The notes under the pieces are model-generated. The model saw nothing but the letters and a program-made list of their open reading frames with translations. It did not search any database and was not told where the DNA came from. 64,000 bases of DNA, taken from NCBI GenBank assembly GCA_020226215.1, contig CM035235.1, positions 47,397,511 through 47,461,510 of the forward strand, in the 5' to 3' direction. Below, in pieces: positions 37,443 through 49,260 of the stretch (the first letter of the stretch is position 1; every line of letters starts with the position of its first letter). The stretch is from Sindora glabra. Taxonomy: Eukaryota; Streptophyta; Magnoliopsida; Fabales; Fabaceae. Position numbers and translations under genes: made by a program.

Positions 37443-38666
37443 GGCAAGAGAACTAAAGAGAATAAAACATTTAGATCTTACACAGTTCAACAGTTTAGTT
37501 TTCTTTCTTTTCTTTTTTTCAAGTTATGGAAGGCTAAAGACTCTTAGTTGATTCAAATATTGTGAAGCTCTTTTCTTCAAAGATTATGGGATCTTGATTA
37601 GTAATGTTGATTTTCTTCTATTGATTTTCCTCTTTCTCCATATGTTAATGTTGAATTATTGAGGTTGCTTATGTTAAGTGTTAATTTGATATAATTGGTA
37701 TTCAATCTTGTGATTTATATTCTTTTGCTATTTGAATGTGAAATTATGGTTGATTGATCATGGTTTTATATGTTGGCATAGAGGGTCAAAGGATTACTTC
37801 AGTGATATCTAATTTAATTTCTAAATTAATTGAATTCTATCAATAAGTCAATTTCAATCTAGTTTCGGGGTTATAGTGATTACTTAATCCATCTTCTAAT
37901 ATTAATTGACCAAACTCTAGGCGATTATCTAGCATAGGATTCGTGGATTATTGCAGGGATTCTAGGTAATCCAAGGTTGAAAAAACAATTGAAATAATCA
38001 ATTGTTTAGTGATATATGATTAATTCATAATAAGAGCTATCATATCCTTGAATCGGCTACATTTCATATATTGAATTCATTTTGTCTTATTATTGTTTTA
38101 TTCTATTTTATGCTTGTTTATTTCATTGCTTCTACTATAATTTCGTATAACCAACCCCCCAATTCTAATTCTATTCTACATATAACACATTATTGCATTT
38201 TTTATTTTGATTCTATTTCTGCATAGCATTCTGTTTCATTTCATTATCATTATATTTGTATTAGTTTTCTTTATTTTCATTGCATAAATAATTCAATAAT
38301 TGTGTGTATATTATTAGGAAATCATTCAGAAAAGATAAAATCATGGGATACAACCTAGTTGTGCCATCATCTGCATTATTATTGTAGCAACCAATATTAT
38401 TAATTAATTTTAGTGCATCACAATGTGCACATCACATAGATCCTAATCTTTATACATTATTGTTATTATAGTTTACAATAGTACATGACTAAGGATATTT
38501 TAGGTATAATATAAATTATTCTAGGGATAATTACTATATTTACTTATATTATGTAAATATAATATTAAACACAATAATTGGAATACCTTTATAAGATAAA
38601 CATAATACAATGTATGCTAATATAATTATCCTATGATTGGCCATTAAATCATGCATCAACAACTTT

Positions 38667-39936
38667 GATTATAAATTTAAAAATATTTGCAAGGTTTGTC
38701 ATTATCAAAAAGGAGGAGAATGAGGTGGTAAATGAGTATGTAAAATATTTTTGGCCTTTGATTTATAAGCTAAAATTTGGACTTAATGATTTTATGTTTA
38801 ATTTAGCTATTATTTAGGCATGAATATTATAGATCATTACTTTATAGCCCACCAAATATTTTTATGGAAATTTTGGTCACCACTCATTATCAACTTAAAC
38901 CCAAGATGTTTTACTTATATTTTCTCATATAGCAAAAATTATTTTTATTACTTAATTAATTTTGAAAATGCCAAAACTTACTCTTCAAGAAATGATGCTA
39001 TTAGGCCATTGGTTATGATTTAAAATTTAAAATTTAAATATGTTGAATTTAATCTAATGGCCAAATTCAAATCTCAAGTTGCTAACATCCATTGGATCAT
39101 ATAAGAGAGGCAAATTTTAAATTCATAATGGTTTTTAACATGTGCTTAATTGAAGAAATATATAAAAATTGATTTTCTTTGTTCAACAAGGAGTTGGTCA
39201 GTCAAAGGAAGTAAAAGACACAATTCATAACTTTGTGATAAAAAATCAAGACTAGAATTCAAATTTCAACAACATAGCAAGTGTATTGCTCTTTTTGGCA
39301 AAAACCATTTTTTGTTGCAAAGTGATTGGATCTGACCACACATAATTTAAACATCCTATTTTTAGCATACAATTCAAAGAAGACAACTTGAGGTGCAAGT
39401 TAACCTAGAGACCAAATAGCCTTCACAATTTTTTTTCTTCTATAAATAGGCTTCATTTCTCTAAAAGAACATACACCAATTAGTTGTGTTATAACTTACA
39501 ATACTCTCTTGCTCTCTTCTTTGTGCCTAAAGCTTTCTCCAATATTCTTGACATTAAAGTTGTATATCTACACTTCAGAGTGTTTGAGTAAATGATTGTA
39601 AAATCTCCTAGTGAGAAGTTGTTTCTTGTTCATGTGAAAAAGTTAGAGAAAATGGGAATCTTCTATGGGAAGATCTTGATAGTTTGTATTAAGCAAAGGT
39701 TAGGCTTGGGAAAGTTTTTTGTGAGAAGAACAAGTGTACCCTTATAAAAGGAATGAAAGCATTGTGAAGATAAGTAGTTGAAACTTGTTCACAATAAGTG
39801 AAAGACCATAAATCATATTTGGCAACTTCAGAAGAGATGAGTAGACTCAAAAGATATTCCTTTTGAACCATTGAATCTTTATAAATATTCTTAATGTTCG
39901 TTCTTCTTTAATCTTATTATTTTCAAGCATTTTACA
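38667..39936 (+). mobile_element. Copia 3' end and LTR fragment
   Basis: Right after the copia target duplication comes TTTGTCATTATCAAAAAGGA then GGAGA (38,696-38,719), which resembles the PPT that ends many plant copia elements. An LTR-like sequence starts TGAGGTGGTAA at 38,721 and has a TATA box (TATAAATAGG, 39,441-39,450). Its end is uncertain; ATTTTACA at 39,936 is a guess. No coding region precedes it because the copia above is inserted there, and I found no partner LTR. Confidence 0.5.
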
Positions 39937-40126
39937 TTTTATAATTTGTCTTCAAACTAGAGCATACACGTTGTTTTCATTTAAATTCATGAAGAAATAT
40001 TTTTTATCCTGAAGATATACACACATTGGTTCTTATACATTAAATTCATGAAGAAATATTTTAGCAATTTCTTCTTATATGTTCATGGTTTTTGTAAAAC
40101 AAATTGATGAAATTTTAACTTTCAAT
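39937..40126. other. AT-rich spacer
   Basis: No gene or clear repeat, apart from ATTCATGAAGAAATATTTT duplicated at 39,984 and 40,044. Confidence 0.5.
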
Positions 40127-40462
40127 ATTGCTAATTTCCATATCTATGTATGGAGTTTAGCAATCTTCACTCTTTCACTCGGACAAAAATCATGTGAGAA
40201 TTTAATCATAATAAAATAATGAAAAGTACCATAATCAATTTGCCACCAAAACTAATTACGTCCATTAATGAATGCATTTACTATAAAAATGAGAAGGAAA
40301 GAATAAAGTGAACTTAAATACACTCATTAATGGAAGTAGTTAGTATTGGTGACAAATTGATTATAATACCATTCATTATTTTATTATTATTAAATAACTA
40401 ACATTATTTTTTCATCTAAATGAAAAAGTAAAGATTGCTAATCTCTAGTGGAGGTTAGCAAT
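40127..40462. mobile_element. Foldback MITE, 336 bases
   Basis: The element starts ATTGCTAATTTCCA and ends TGGAGGTTAGCAAT. Arms of about 120 bases are inverted copies: the left arm near 40,225-40,273 (complement GTAATTAGTTTTGGTGGCAA) matches the right arm (GTAGTTAGTATTGGTGACAA, 40,338-40,357), then both read ATTGATTAT and TTTTCATTATTTTATTAT-like blocks. About 60 bases separate the arms. There is no coding capacity. No clear target duplication was found, so the superfamily is open. Confidence 0.75.
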
Positions 40463-40779
40463 CCTCATTAATATGCACTTTAATATATTATTTTTTTCCT
40501 TTAAATGTTGAATTGGAAGACATATCGAAATGTATGGATTTAAGGGAATAACTATAATTGTGTTTGTTGTATGATGCTATCTAAATTAATAGGAGCCTAA
40601 TATTTTCATGATATTCACACAAATTAGTCGTTAGATACAGTTATTGTAATTGCAATTATTAAAAAAAATCCAAATCTCATAAAAATACGAACATATAGTA
40701 AAAAAAAATTGCTATCTTCTCTGCTATCTTCTATTTGAATATGACCAGTGCCTATAAAAAACAGTTAAAAGCAAAGCAT

Positions 40780-40975
40780 GTGATAGTCTAATACATTGGT
40801 TGATATTGTGTAATATGTAATTTTTTTAATTCTTCTTTAATTTTTATAGTTTTCTCCATCACTGAATATTAATGACTTACTTTAAGTTTCCCGTAAAATA
40901 TAATTAAAAATTGGAAGGATAAATTATATAAAATTCTTATAATTATATCTATTGTGTACATAATTCGCATATTTT
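40780..40975. repeat. Dispersed repeat, first copy (partner 42,190-42,370)
   Basis: Both copies share TAATnTnTAATTTTTTnAATnCTTCTTTAA, a TTTATAnTTTT block, AnTACTTTAAnTTTCC, GGAAGGATAAATTATATAA or GAAGGAGAAATTATATAATT, and TGTACATA. They are direct and about 1.4 kb apart. No coding role. Confidence 0.65.
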
Positions 40976-41229
40976 ATGAATATGTATATAGTATTGATTA
41001 ATTAGCATGAAAACCAATTTACTTAGTAAGTTTGCTATAAAATATGCAGCAACAGTTTGTTTATTCTGAAATACTGTTATTCATCCATTTTATATTTTAT
41101 CATATTTTATAATTAATATAGATTTAATTTACTTCAATATCATACATATTAAATTAACATCAGAAACATTAAATAAAAGATCTACAGACATTATTTTATA
41201 GGATCATGACGTATCTACCATAAATTGCA

Positions 41230-41414
41230 TCATAAAATTTAAAAAATGGTCCATGATTACAATATTGCCCGCAATGTTGCAGTTTTGATCTTGACTGCAT
41301 CTGTGATTTTCCGCAATCGAGTCATTATGATTGCATTTTCCCACCTTGCAACACATTACAGTGATACCACGACTACAACTGCAACCACAACCACAATTTA
41401 AATCCTTGAATTTG
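41230..41414. repeat. Fragment related to the small TIR element at 51.4-52.0 kb
   Basis: Shared blocks with 51,855-51,999 are ATATTGCnnGCAATGTTGC, GACnGCAT and, near the end, CTGCAACCACAACCACAATT then TAAATCCTTG. The matching left end of the element is not evident here. A Cys-rich frame on the minus strand (41,204-41,449) is just a translation of this repeat. Confidence 0.55.
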
Positions 41415-42189
41415 CATCTAATCCAGTCAACTAAAATATAATATTTCATACAAACAATGCCGGCTTCATCACACCAATGATAGGGTCCATTGTGACCTTA
41501 CGAGACAAACATAAGCCACATGTATGGCTTCTCTTGCATGATAATGTTTGTGGAAAACTGCAGACTATTAATTTTTTTAATTACATTTTTGTTTATCACA
41601 TTATTTTTTTAAATAATTCTATAACTTATTTTCAAGTATTTAAAATTTTATTTTTTAATTTAATTTATACTAATTATTAACGCAAATATCTTGTTTTCAA
41701 CATAAGCATACACACATTTTACATGGAGTGATCGTTGAAGCCACGCACAAAGTAATGAGTTACTATTGCAATATAAACATTTTTTTTTCTGTGCTAATGA
41801 AATTAAATATTTTAAAAAAAGAGTCATGAATCCAAAAATTATTGACATATGATCTTTAGCATGTAAGAGGGAAAAAAATTCTTTTGTCCTAAAGTAATTT
41901 TCATGAGTAGTACAAATCATGAATTCTTAGATTGTGTTTTGGGATGGAGAATATTATAGGTAATGGAAATGAATTTCAAATCTTTTATATTGATAGAGAT
42001 TTATCGATTTGTTTTACTATCTTATATTTAACGACAATCCTTAATCTTCATTTAAAATCTAATTTCAAATCTCATTTTTAATGCATATAGCATTGTTATT
42101 TTATGATTGATCAATTACATTGTTAAAGCTGAGTGAATGCTTCCAAACGTTAATTGTAGGCATACGCATCACAAGCATTTAACCCATCA

Positions 42190-42370
42190 GATGATCTGAT
42201 ATATTCGTTTATATTACTTGTTATATATAATTTTTTAAATCCTTCTTTAACGTTTATAATTTTTTTATAGCTAGACATTACTCACTTTAATTTTCCTAAA
42301 TGAAAAAATAAATATTAGAAGGAGAAATTATATAATTTTTTAATTATATTTAATATGTACATAGTCCACC
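42190..42370. repeat. Dispersed repeat, second copy
   Basis: Matches 40,780-40,975 in the same orientation (see that entry); TTGTTATATATAATTTTTTA at 42,219 and ATATGTACATAGTCC near 42,352 correspond to similar blocks there. Confidence 0.65.
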
Positions 42371-42429
42371 CGTAATCTAATATAAATTTCAATAAAAGTA
42401 CTTTAAAATTTGGGGGCTTATTCTTAAAT

Positions 42430-42575
42430 TTTCTTTTGGGAGGGATTATGATATTGACACAGTAGTGTATTTATACATTATCAAGTTTAACTATACATTA
42501 ATTTTTTTTTCAAATTAAATCTAAAATATTACATAATAGTATTTAATAATTAAATTTAATAGTATATCGAACATG
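42430..42575 (+). mobile_element. MITE-like family, second copy
   Basis: It reads GGGAGGGATTATGATATTG... CAGTAGTGTA... CATTATCAAGTTTAACTATA... with the same block order as 8,943-9,115 and, on the other strand, 42,838-42,990. It is AT-rich and non-coding. Confidence 0.5.
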
Positions 42576-42837
42576 CAATCATATCCAAAGTTTAATCCAC
42601 CGAAAGCACAACAAGGCATCTCCCTGAATATGACAATGACTAGAATCTCAAAATAGTGCAAGAAGGTAGTTTAAAGAGCTTGAAAGAAAATATTCTCCAC
42701 CTAGCACCTCACGGACAGAAATATGTTATAGTGGGCCCGTTCTCACCCTTTGGTTCCACCTCCCCGGGCAGGTATTGTTGGCTATATTTAGGTGCAGGCT
42801 TAGCAGGGGGAATAAAAATAGGATAAATTTAGGAAAA

Positions 42838-42990
42838 TTTCTTTATACGGTGCATCATCAAATTTAATTATTGATATATTATCATATAATGTGTAAAATT
42901 TGATTTTTGAAAAAATAAATTTAATATATAACCAAATTTAATGGTATACCAATATATCACCTACTAAATTAGGTACCATAATTTCTCCCA
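42838..42990 (-). mobile_element. MITE-like family, third copy
   Basis: On the minus strand it begins GGGAGAAATTATGGTACC and contains AAATTTTACACATTATATGA, matching AAATTTCACACATTATATGA at 9,032. It ends near GATGATGCACCGTATAAAG. It lies about 260 bases from the second copy in opposite orientation. Confidence 0.55.
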
Positions 42991-43009
42991 TAGTTTAGGC
43001 TTTTTTAAT

Positions 43010-43180
43010 GGGTTAGTTCTATTTTATAAATAAGTAATTAGAATTTGATTATTAATTTATATAAGGCTATTATTTAAATCTAGCTTTGTATATTTAAAAA
43101 GTCTAGTTTGACCTATTAATCTATTTAAAATTTTATTTAGATAAGTGAATCTTCAAATAAATTATAAGCTCCTCAGGTAA
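43010..43180 (+). mobile_element. Decayed fragment of the hAT-type element family
   Basis: ATTAATTTATATAAGGCTAT, AAATCTAGCTTTGTATATTT and AAAGTCTAGTTTGACC correspond to ATTAATCTATATAAGGCTTT, AAACTCGAGCTTAGCCTATT and AAAGTCTGGCTTGG at 50,357-50,423. The ends are gone. Confidence 0.55.
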
Positions 43181-43723
43181 AATAATAACTCAATAATTAA
43201 ATTGAATCATTATTTATAATTGGACAAAATTTGTGCCACTTAAAAATTTTATTATTAATTTAATGAAATATTTATAATTGGACAAAATTTATTTTGATTA
43301 TAATTTTAAAAATGTTAAATTTTAATTTTTAAATAAGTAATAAAAAATTATATTTTTTTTGTTGCGTGGAATGAAAATTTGGACAATGGGTTAAATTGAA
43401 AAACTGATAAGCCACTGAGAGCTAGTTTAGATGGCACACTCTTGTGGCCATAAGATCCTATGACATAAAAAAGCAGAGTTTAATTCCCCCCCTTCAAACC
43501 TCCCTAGAACTCCATCATCTCTTCCCCTATTACCCAAATCCCTATCCCTTGTAGTAAAAAAAAATTTGAAAAACTGATAAGATGAAAATTGTCAAAGATT
43601 TTTTATCCACAGGAATATTTGACTACATAAAATAACATATGATAGTAACAAATACTCTAACTTTCTTTCTAACGATTTTTTTTCCATTTTGGCTCAATAG
43701 CAATCACATACAATGTTAAGCCA
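43181..43723. other. AT-rich spacer before the copia, no gene
   Basis: Nothing recognisable on either strand; includes short TTATAATTGGACAAAATTT duplications (43,213 and 43,271). Confidence 0.5.
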
Positions 43724-43728
43724 AAATC

Positions 43729-44252
43729 TATATATATATATATATATCTGATATGTGGTTCAAAAATTTATGTAACCATTTTTTTAAAAAGAAAAGTCAT
43801 GTCTTCTTGTGGAGGAACATGTTTCTTTATGAAACAACACATTGGTTCAAACACACCGATTGGAAATATATATATATATATATATAATAGGAAATCTTAA
43901 ATAGAAAAGTATGTAATCGTTAAGAGAATATATCTCTATCTTTAAAATTCCTTAAAAGAGCAATTAAGAGATTTAGAGTTCATTACATCTTTTATTTGAG
44001 TGCACATTAGAAGGTATTGAGTGGTTCATTGCATATTGGGAGTAAAACATCAACAATTGCTATTTGCACCAAGATAGTGATGGAAATCTACTCTAAAGAA
44101 AGCACCTGCCATAGCATGCTTCGAATTGATTTTTCCACTTTCATATTTCATCTCTTTTCTTACTATTAATATTAGTTTGCTATCTATTGTGATGTGATAA
44201 TATATGTGTTCTATGTGACTTTCTTCTTTGTTTATGATATAGATTTCTAACA
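43729..44252 (+). repeat. 5' LTR of the 43.7-49.3 kb copia
   Basis: It begins with a (TA)n run in place of the usual TG, then TGATATGTGGTTC, and ends AGATTTCTAACA. A second (TA)n run lies at 43,869-43,887. It aligns along its length with 48,737-49,260, with small indels mostly in the TA runs and at GGAACATGTT. Confidence 0.88.
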
Positions 44253-44339
44253 TTTTCAGAGTAAATTCTTTATTTTTTTTAAAAAAAAGTGGTTTCTTTT
44301 GAAGAACACATTTCTATAAAACTAAAAAAATTCTCTGGA

Positions 44340-47300
44340 CAAAATTTTTGTAGATGGTAAAATTAAATGCATTATTGGTTGACAACCTTAGGTCTCTTTT
44401 TCTATTATATCTAACCTTGTTGATCCTTCAAATCAAATTTCAAGTTCTAATACTTCTAAGAATACAAACTCTAATATTAATTCTCTAGATCCTTAAAGTC
44501 AAGACAAAACCATCTCACAAACTAAACTAGATAAGGATTACCTTTGTCATGGTTGTATTTTGTTTGCTTTATCTAGTAATTTGTATGATATTTTTTGCAC
44601 TACCAAAATTGCACGTGAGTTATGGGAAGCATTAGAAAAGAAGTATGGTAAAGAAGATGAAAGCATTGATAATTATATTATAGGAAAATATATGGACTTT
44701 AAAATGAGTGATAATAAATTTGTAATGGAACAAGCACAATATTTTCAACTTGTTATTCATGAACTAAATCAAAAGAAAATTGAAATAAGTGAAAATTTTC
44801 ATATGGGTGCTTTACTTGAGAAACTTCCTCCGAAATGGAAATCATTTGCTTTATCTATAAAACATAAATGTGAAAATATGACCATGGACAACTTAATTGT
44901 TTATCTTCAAATAGAAGAAAAACAATGAGATAAAGATAGATTGTCCAATGAGTTTGATGAGAAAGTGAATATTATGGAAGAAAAAAATTCAAATTCTAAA
45001 AAGTGGATGTTTTCAAAGGAAAATTCCTTCAAAAAGCAATCTAATATTAACAAGAAGAAAAAGATATGTTGCTCTATTTGTGAAAAACTAAGACATATGG
45101 CAAGAGTTTGTCGCTACCATAAAGGTTAGAAAACTTTTGAGACACCAGCCTCTCAAGTCAATGTTGTGACTGGTGAAATTGACAAGAGGTATGTTTCTAT
45201 CATTCCAATGGTTAATTTAGTTTGTGCATCTACTAATTGGTGGATTGATACTAGTGCAAATATACATGTATGTGCTGACCAATCTTTATTCATAAAATAT
45301 CAGCCCATTGAAGGAAAGTCTATGAACATGGGCAATGCAGTTGTGGCACAAGTGAACGGAGAAGGACAAATAGATTTGTTACTAACTTCTGGGAATACTT
45401 TGCCTCTTCATAATGTGCAACATGTGCTTGACATTAGGAAAAATTTGATTAGTGGCTCTCTTCTTATTAGAGATGGTTACAAATTAATATTTAAGTTTAA
45501 TAAAGTTGTACTTAGTAGGAATGAGTCTTTTATTGGTAAAGGTTATGTACTTGATGGTCTCTTTAAGTTGAATGTCCTAAATGTTAATTCTAGTAATAAA
45601 AATACTAGTAATATTTCCTCTCTTTAGTATGTTGTTCATTGTGATAATGTTTGGCATGGTTGCTTAGGTCATGTTAATTATACTTCTATTAAAAGAATGA
45701 TGAATTTAGATCTTATTCCTAAATTTAATTTGAATTTACATAAAAAGTATGAAATTTGTGTGCAGTCTAAGTTACCTAGAAAACCTTTTTAAATTTGTAA
45801 CTAGGGAATCCTCTATCTTAGAGTTAGTACACAGTGATGTTTATGATATTCAAGCTTATTTTAGAAATGGTAAAAGATGCTTTATTACTTTTATAAATGA
45901 CTTCATCAAGTATTGTTATGTTTCTCCAATTAGTACAAAAGTTGAGGCTTTGAGTATGTTTAATATATATAAAAATGAGGTTGAAAATCATATGGAAAAG
46001 AAGATCAAATTTTGGCATATTGATAGAGAAGGAGAATATATTTCTATAGAATTTTCAAACTTTTTCAATAATAATAGTATTATCCATCAAGTGTCTCCTC
46101 CTTACACACTTCAATCAAATGGTGTAGTAGAAAGAAAAAATAGAACTTTGTTAGATATGGTAAATTGTATGTTATCAAGTTTTGGACTCCTTAACAATTT
46201 ATGGAATGAAGCACTTTAGTTTGCATGTCACATTTTAAATAGAGTTCCTCATAAAAAATTAGACAAAACTCCATATGAATTATGGAAATGGAGGAAACCA
46301 AATTTAAATTATTTTAGAATGTGGGGGTGTTTGGCAAAAGTAAAAATTCCAAAAAATAAAAGGAAGAAATTGGGAGCCAAAACAATTGATGGAGTTCTTT
46401 TGGGTTATTCCCGAGATCGTGTGACTTATAAGATTCTAGTAATAAAATCCAAAATTAATGGTATAAATGTAAACACTATCATGGAATCAAAAGATATCAC
46501 ATTTTTCGAGGATATTTTACCCTTGAAAAATACTGAGTAAATCTAAACCTTCTGATTGCACTCTAAAATTAGTAAAGCATGATGAAGAAGACAAGAACAA
46601 GATCGAAGAATTGACAAGAAGCAAGAGAGCAAGAGTAGAGAAAATTTTGGAAATAATTTTTATACATATCTAATGGAAGAGGATCCTCAAACATACAAAG
46701 AGGCCACATCATCTATAGATTCTTTTTTTTTTTGGAAAGAAGCCATAAATGCTGAAATGGAATCTTTAGTAAGTAACAAGACTTGGGTCTTGAGTGATTT
46801 TCCTAAAGGGTGTAAACTAATTGGTTGCAAATGGATATTTAAAAAGAAGCTTAAGCCAGATGGGTCTATTGAAAAATTTAGGGCAAGATTGGTTGCAAAA
46901 GGTTATTCTCAACAAAAAGGATTTGATTATTTTGACACTTATTCTCCTGTTGCAAAAATGACAACTATTAGAGTACTTTTGGCTTTTTAAATGGTGATTT
47001 AGAAGAAAAGATATATATGGAGCAACTAGAAGGATTTATCATACTTGGCTAGGAAAATAAGGTGTGTAAATTAATTAAATCCTTATATGGATTGAAACAA
47101 GCACCGAAGCAATGGCATGAAAAATTTGATCAAGTTGTCCTATCAAATGAGTTCTTGATAAATGACTTAGAAAAATGCGTTTATAGTAAATTTACCAATC
47201 TTGGATGTGTTATATTATGTTTGTATGTTGATGATATTCTCATCTTTGGTAGCAATTTGAGTATAATCAAGGAGACTAAAAATTTCTTGTCAAATAATTT

Positions 47301-48135
47301 TGACATGAAAGATTTAGGAGAGGTAAATGTTATTTTATGAATAAGGATCTTAAGAAATTGTATGGGTATTACAATTACACAATCACATTATATTGAGAAA
47401 ATATTGAAAAAATTCAATAAGTATGATTGTAAACCTATGAATACTCCTTATGATCCTAATGTAAGACTAAAGAAAAATATGGGAGAGCTTGCTTCTTAAT
47501 TATTGTATTATCAAATTATTAGTTCACTCATGTATCTTACAAATGCTACAAGGCCTGATATAGCACAAGCAATAGAAATATTAAGTAAATATATGAGTAA
47601 TCTTGATTTAAATCATTGGATAGCATTAGAAAGGATACTCAGATATCTTAAGGGTACCATATCACTTGGTATTCATTATTCGGGTTATCCCACTATACTT
47701 GAAGGTTATAATGATGCAAATTGGATCTCTGATTCAGATGAGACTAAAGCCACACGGGATATTTATTTACTTTAGGTGGAGCGGCTGTTGCATGGAAATC
47801 CTCCAAGCAAACATGCATTTCTCGATCCTCAATGGAATCTAAGATGATAGCCCTTGATGCAACAGCACAAAAAGTAGAATGGCTTAAGAATGTATAAATG
47901 GATATTCCAATTTTTGAAAAGCCAATTCCAGCAATTTGCTTACATTGTGACAATCAAGTTGCTATTGCAAAATGCAAGCAAAAGAACTCAAATGAGCAAA
48001 AGAGACATATGCGCTTGAGGCAAAAAATCAATAATGGGTTTAATTAAAAATGGAGTAATATCATTGGAATATATTCCTTCTATGAAAAATATTGCGGATC
48101 CATTACAAAAGGACTAGTTAGAAAGCAATTCATAG
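44340..48135 (+). pseudogene. Copia gag-pol polyprotein, recently disabled
   Basis: Domains read in order. Gag spans about 44,340-44,930 (ALEKKYGKEDESIDNYI). A zinc knuckle lies at 45,070-45,115 (CCSICEKLRHMARVC). Protease has the active-site variant WWIDTSANIHVCADQSLF (45,238-45,291), where the family normally has Asp-Thr/Ser-Gly. Integrase spans about 45,640-46,540 (LVHSDVYD, FINDFIKYCYVSP, NGVVERKNRTLLD). RT spans 46,673-47,340 with KLIGCKWIFKKK and YVDDILIFG (47,224-47,250). RNase H spans 47,503-48,130 (YLTNATRPDIAQAIEILSKY). In-frame stops lie near 44,494, 44,926, 45,127, 45,626, 46,217, 46,988, 47,051, 47,338 and 47,497, with frame changes near 45,770, 46,560 and 46,660. The catalytic RT tetrad is intact; the protease site is changed to Asp-Thr-Ser. 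Confidence 0.9.
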
Positions 48136-48736
48136 AATTGTCAAAAGGGATGGGACTGAAGGTTATAAATTAAAATAATAATAATAATTATTATTATTAT
48201 CAGTGGCAACCCAACCTTTTAATTGGAGATCCCATAAAGAAGGTTCAACGTGCTAACAACAAACTGTATAGTAATTGGAGAACTACTAATTTATTTTAGT
48301 CCCATTGTGATCCTATGGTACTTATTGTAACAATTGGGAAGAGCTCATGCTTTTAATGAATTCATAACAAATTATGTAGGATATGCTTCCATTACACATG
48401 TCCTTGAAGAAGTCACCTATTAGAGTGTGGTTGTGAGGCCGCAACCTATGAGATTCAGTTTATCTCTAGAGCACTCAAGAATTAAGATACTAGCACAAGG
48501 CCATTAAAGTGTGACCCTGTTAAAAAAACTCAATAAAATCTCATACAATGTGTATGATAAATTGAAGATCAGGCTAGAAGATCCTAGTTCGAGACTCAAG
48601 TTCACTATAGTTCTTCTGATTGGAATTTTATTCATACCAAGTAAGGTTCAAGTCCATAAGACAGCTATATTGAAAGCATTGTAAAAGATTGCTCATATAT
48701 ATTCTTTTTTAAAATTTATGAATCATGTGGGTGATA

Positions 48737-49260
48737 GTTATTATATATATATATATATGATATGTGATTCAAAAATTTATGTAACCATTTTTAAAAAAAA
48801 GAAAAGTCATGCCTTCTTGTGGAGGAACATGGAACATGTTCCTTTATGAAACAACACATTGGTTCAAACACACCCATTGAAAAAATATATATAATAGGAA
48901 ATCTGAAATAGAAAATTACGTAATCTTTAAGAGAATATATCTCTATCTTTAAAATTTCTTAAAAGAGCAATTGAGAGATTTAGAGTTGATTATATCTTCT
49001 ATTTGAGTGCACATTAGAAGGTATTGAGTGGTTCGTTGTATCTTAGGAGTAGAACATCAACAATTGCTATTCACACCAAGGTATTGATGGAAATCTACTC
49101 TGAAGAAAGCACCTAACATAGCATGCCTCGAACTGGTCTTTTCACTTTCATACTTCATCTCTTTTCTTACTATTAATATTAGTTTGCCTATTTGTTGTGG
49201 TGTGATAATATATGTGTTCTATGTGACTTTCTTCTTTGTTTATGATATAGATTTCCATCA
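48737..49260 (+). repeat. 3' LTR of the 43.7-49.3 kb copia
   Basis: It starts TTATTATATATATATAT then TGATATGTGATTC, and ends GATATAGATTTCCATCA. It matches the 5' LTR at most positions (for example TTGAGTGCACATTAGAAGGT in both). A frame at 49,184-49,372 runs out of it and is not a gene. Confidence 0.88.

Larger units (their letters stand above)
33863..38450 (+). mobile_element. LTR (gypsy-like or LARD type) inserted in the copia 5' LTR
   Basis: The foreign block begins TGATGAGAAAAAAATTTACT. It may end at GTGCCATCA (38,369), which mirrors its start, but the copia LTR resumes only near 38,452, so 80 bases remain unexplained. Without the solo LTR inside it (34,327-37,266) it is about 1.6 kb. It has the look of a plus-strand LTR: TATA box TATATAAATA at 37,433-37,442, a CT-rich stretch after it, and no coding sequence. 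The target duplication is not clear. It could be a solo LTR or an LTR with a short internal piece. Confidence 0.6.
25422..38661 (-). mobile_element. Ty1/copia retrotransposon, minus strand, nested insertions in its 5' LTR
   Basis: The element has two related LTRs (25,422-27,073 and 32,414-38,661), a PBS, a PPT and a decayed polyprotein between them. The flanks ACCTT (25,417-25,421) and ACTTT (38,662-38,666) are a 5-bp target duplication with one transition. The left LTR is 1,652 bases. The right LTR is 6,248 bases, but removing the foreign block 33,863 to about 38,450 leaves about 1,660, in agreement. The element inserted into the CACTA-like copy B. Confidence 0.88.
32414..38661 (-). repeat. 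5' LTR of the 25-38 kb copia, split by insertions
   Basis: The segments 32,414-33,862 and about 38,452-38,661 align with the two ends of the 3' LTR (for example ATTATCCTATGATTGGCCAT at 38,625 against ATTATCCTATAATTGATTAT at 27,037). The minus-strand start at 38,661 reads TGTTGATGCATG. The foreign block between them is described separately. Confidence 0.85.
43729..49260 (+). mobile_element. Full-length Ty1/copia retrotransposon, target duplication AAATC
   Basis: Two LTRs of 524 bases (43,729-44,252 and 48,737-49,260) enclose one polyprotein region. Perfect flanking duplications AAATC (43,724-43,728 and 49,261-49,265) define the ends. The inner LTR end is followed by TTTTCAGAG, a remnant of the usual PBS, and the 3' LTR is preceded by ATGTGGGTGATAG (PPT). 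This is the best-preserved element in the window, but its polyprotein has about eight in-frame stops plus frameshifts, and it lacks a good PBS, so it should not be autonomous. Confidence 0.92.

Noticed and set aside
41204..41449. Cys-rich 81-codon minus-strand frame (defensin-like look)
   Set aside because: It translates a C/A-rich repeat shared with 51,855-51,999; there is no signal peptide and the Cys pattern comes from the CAACCACAACCACAA stretch.
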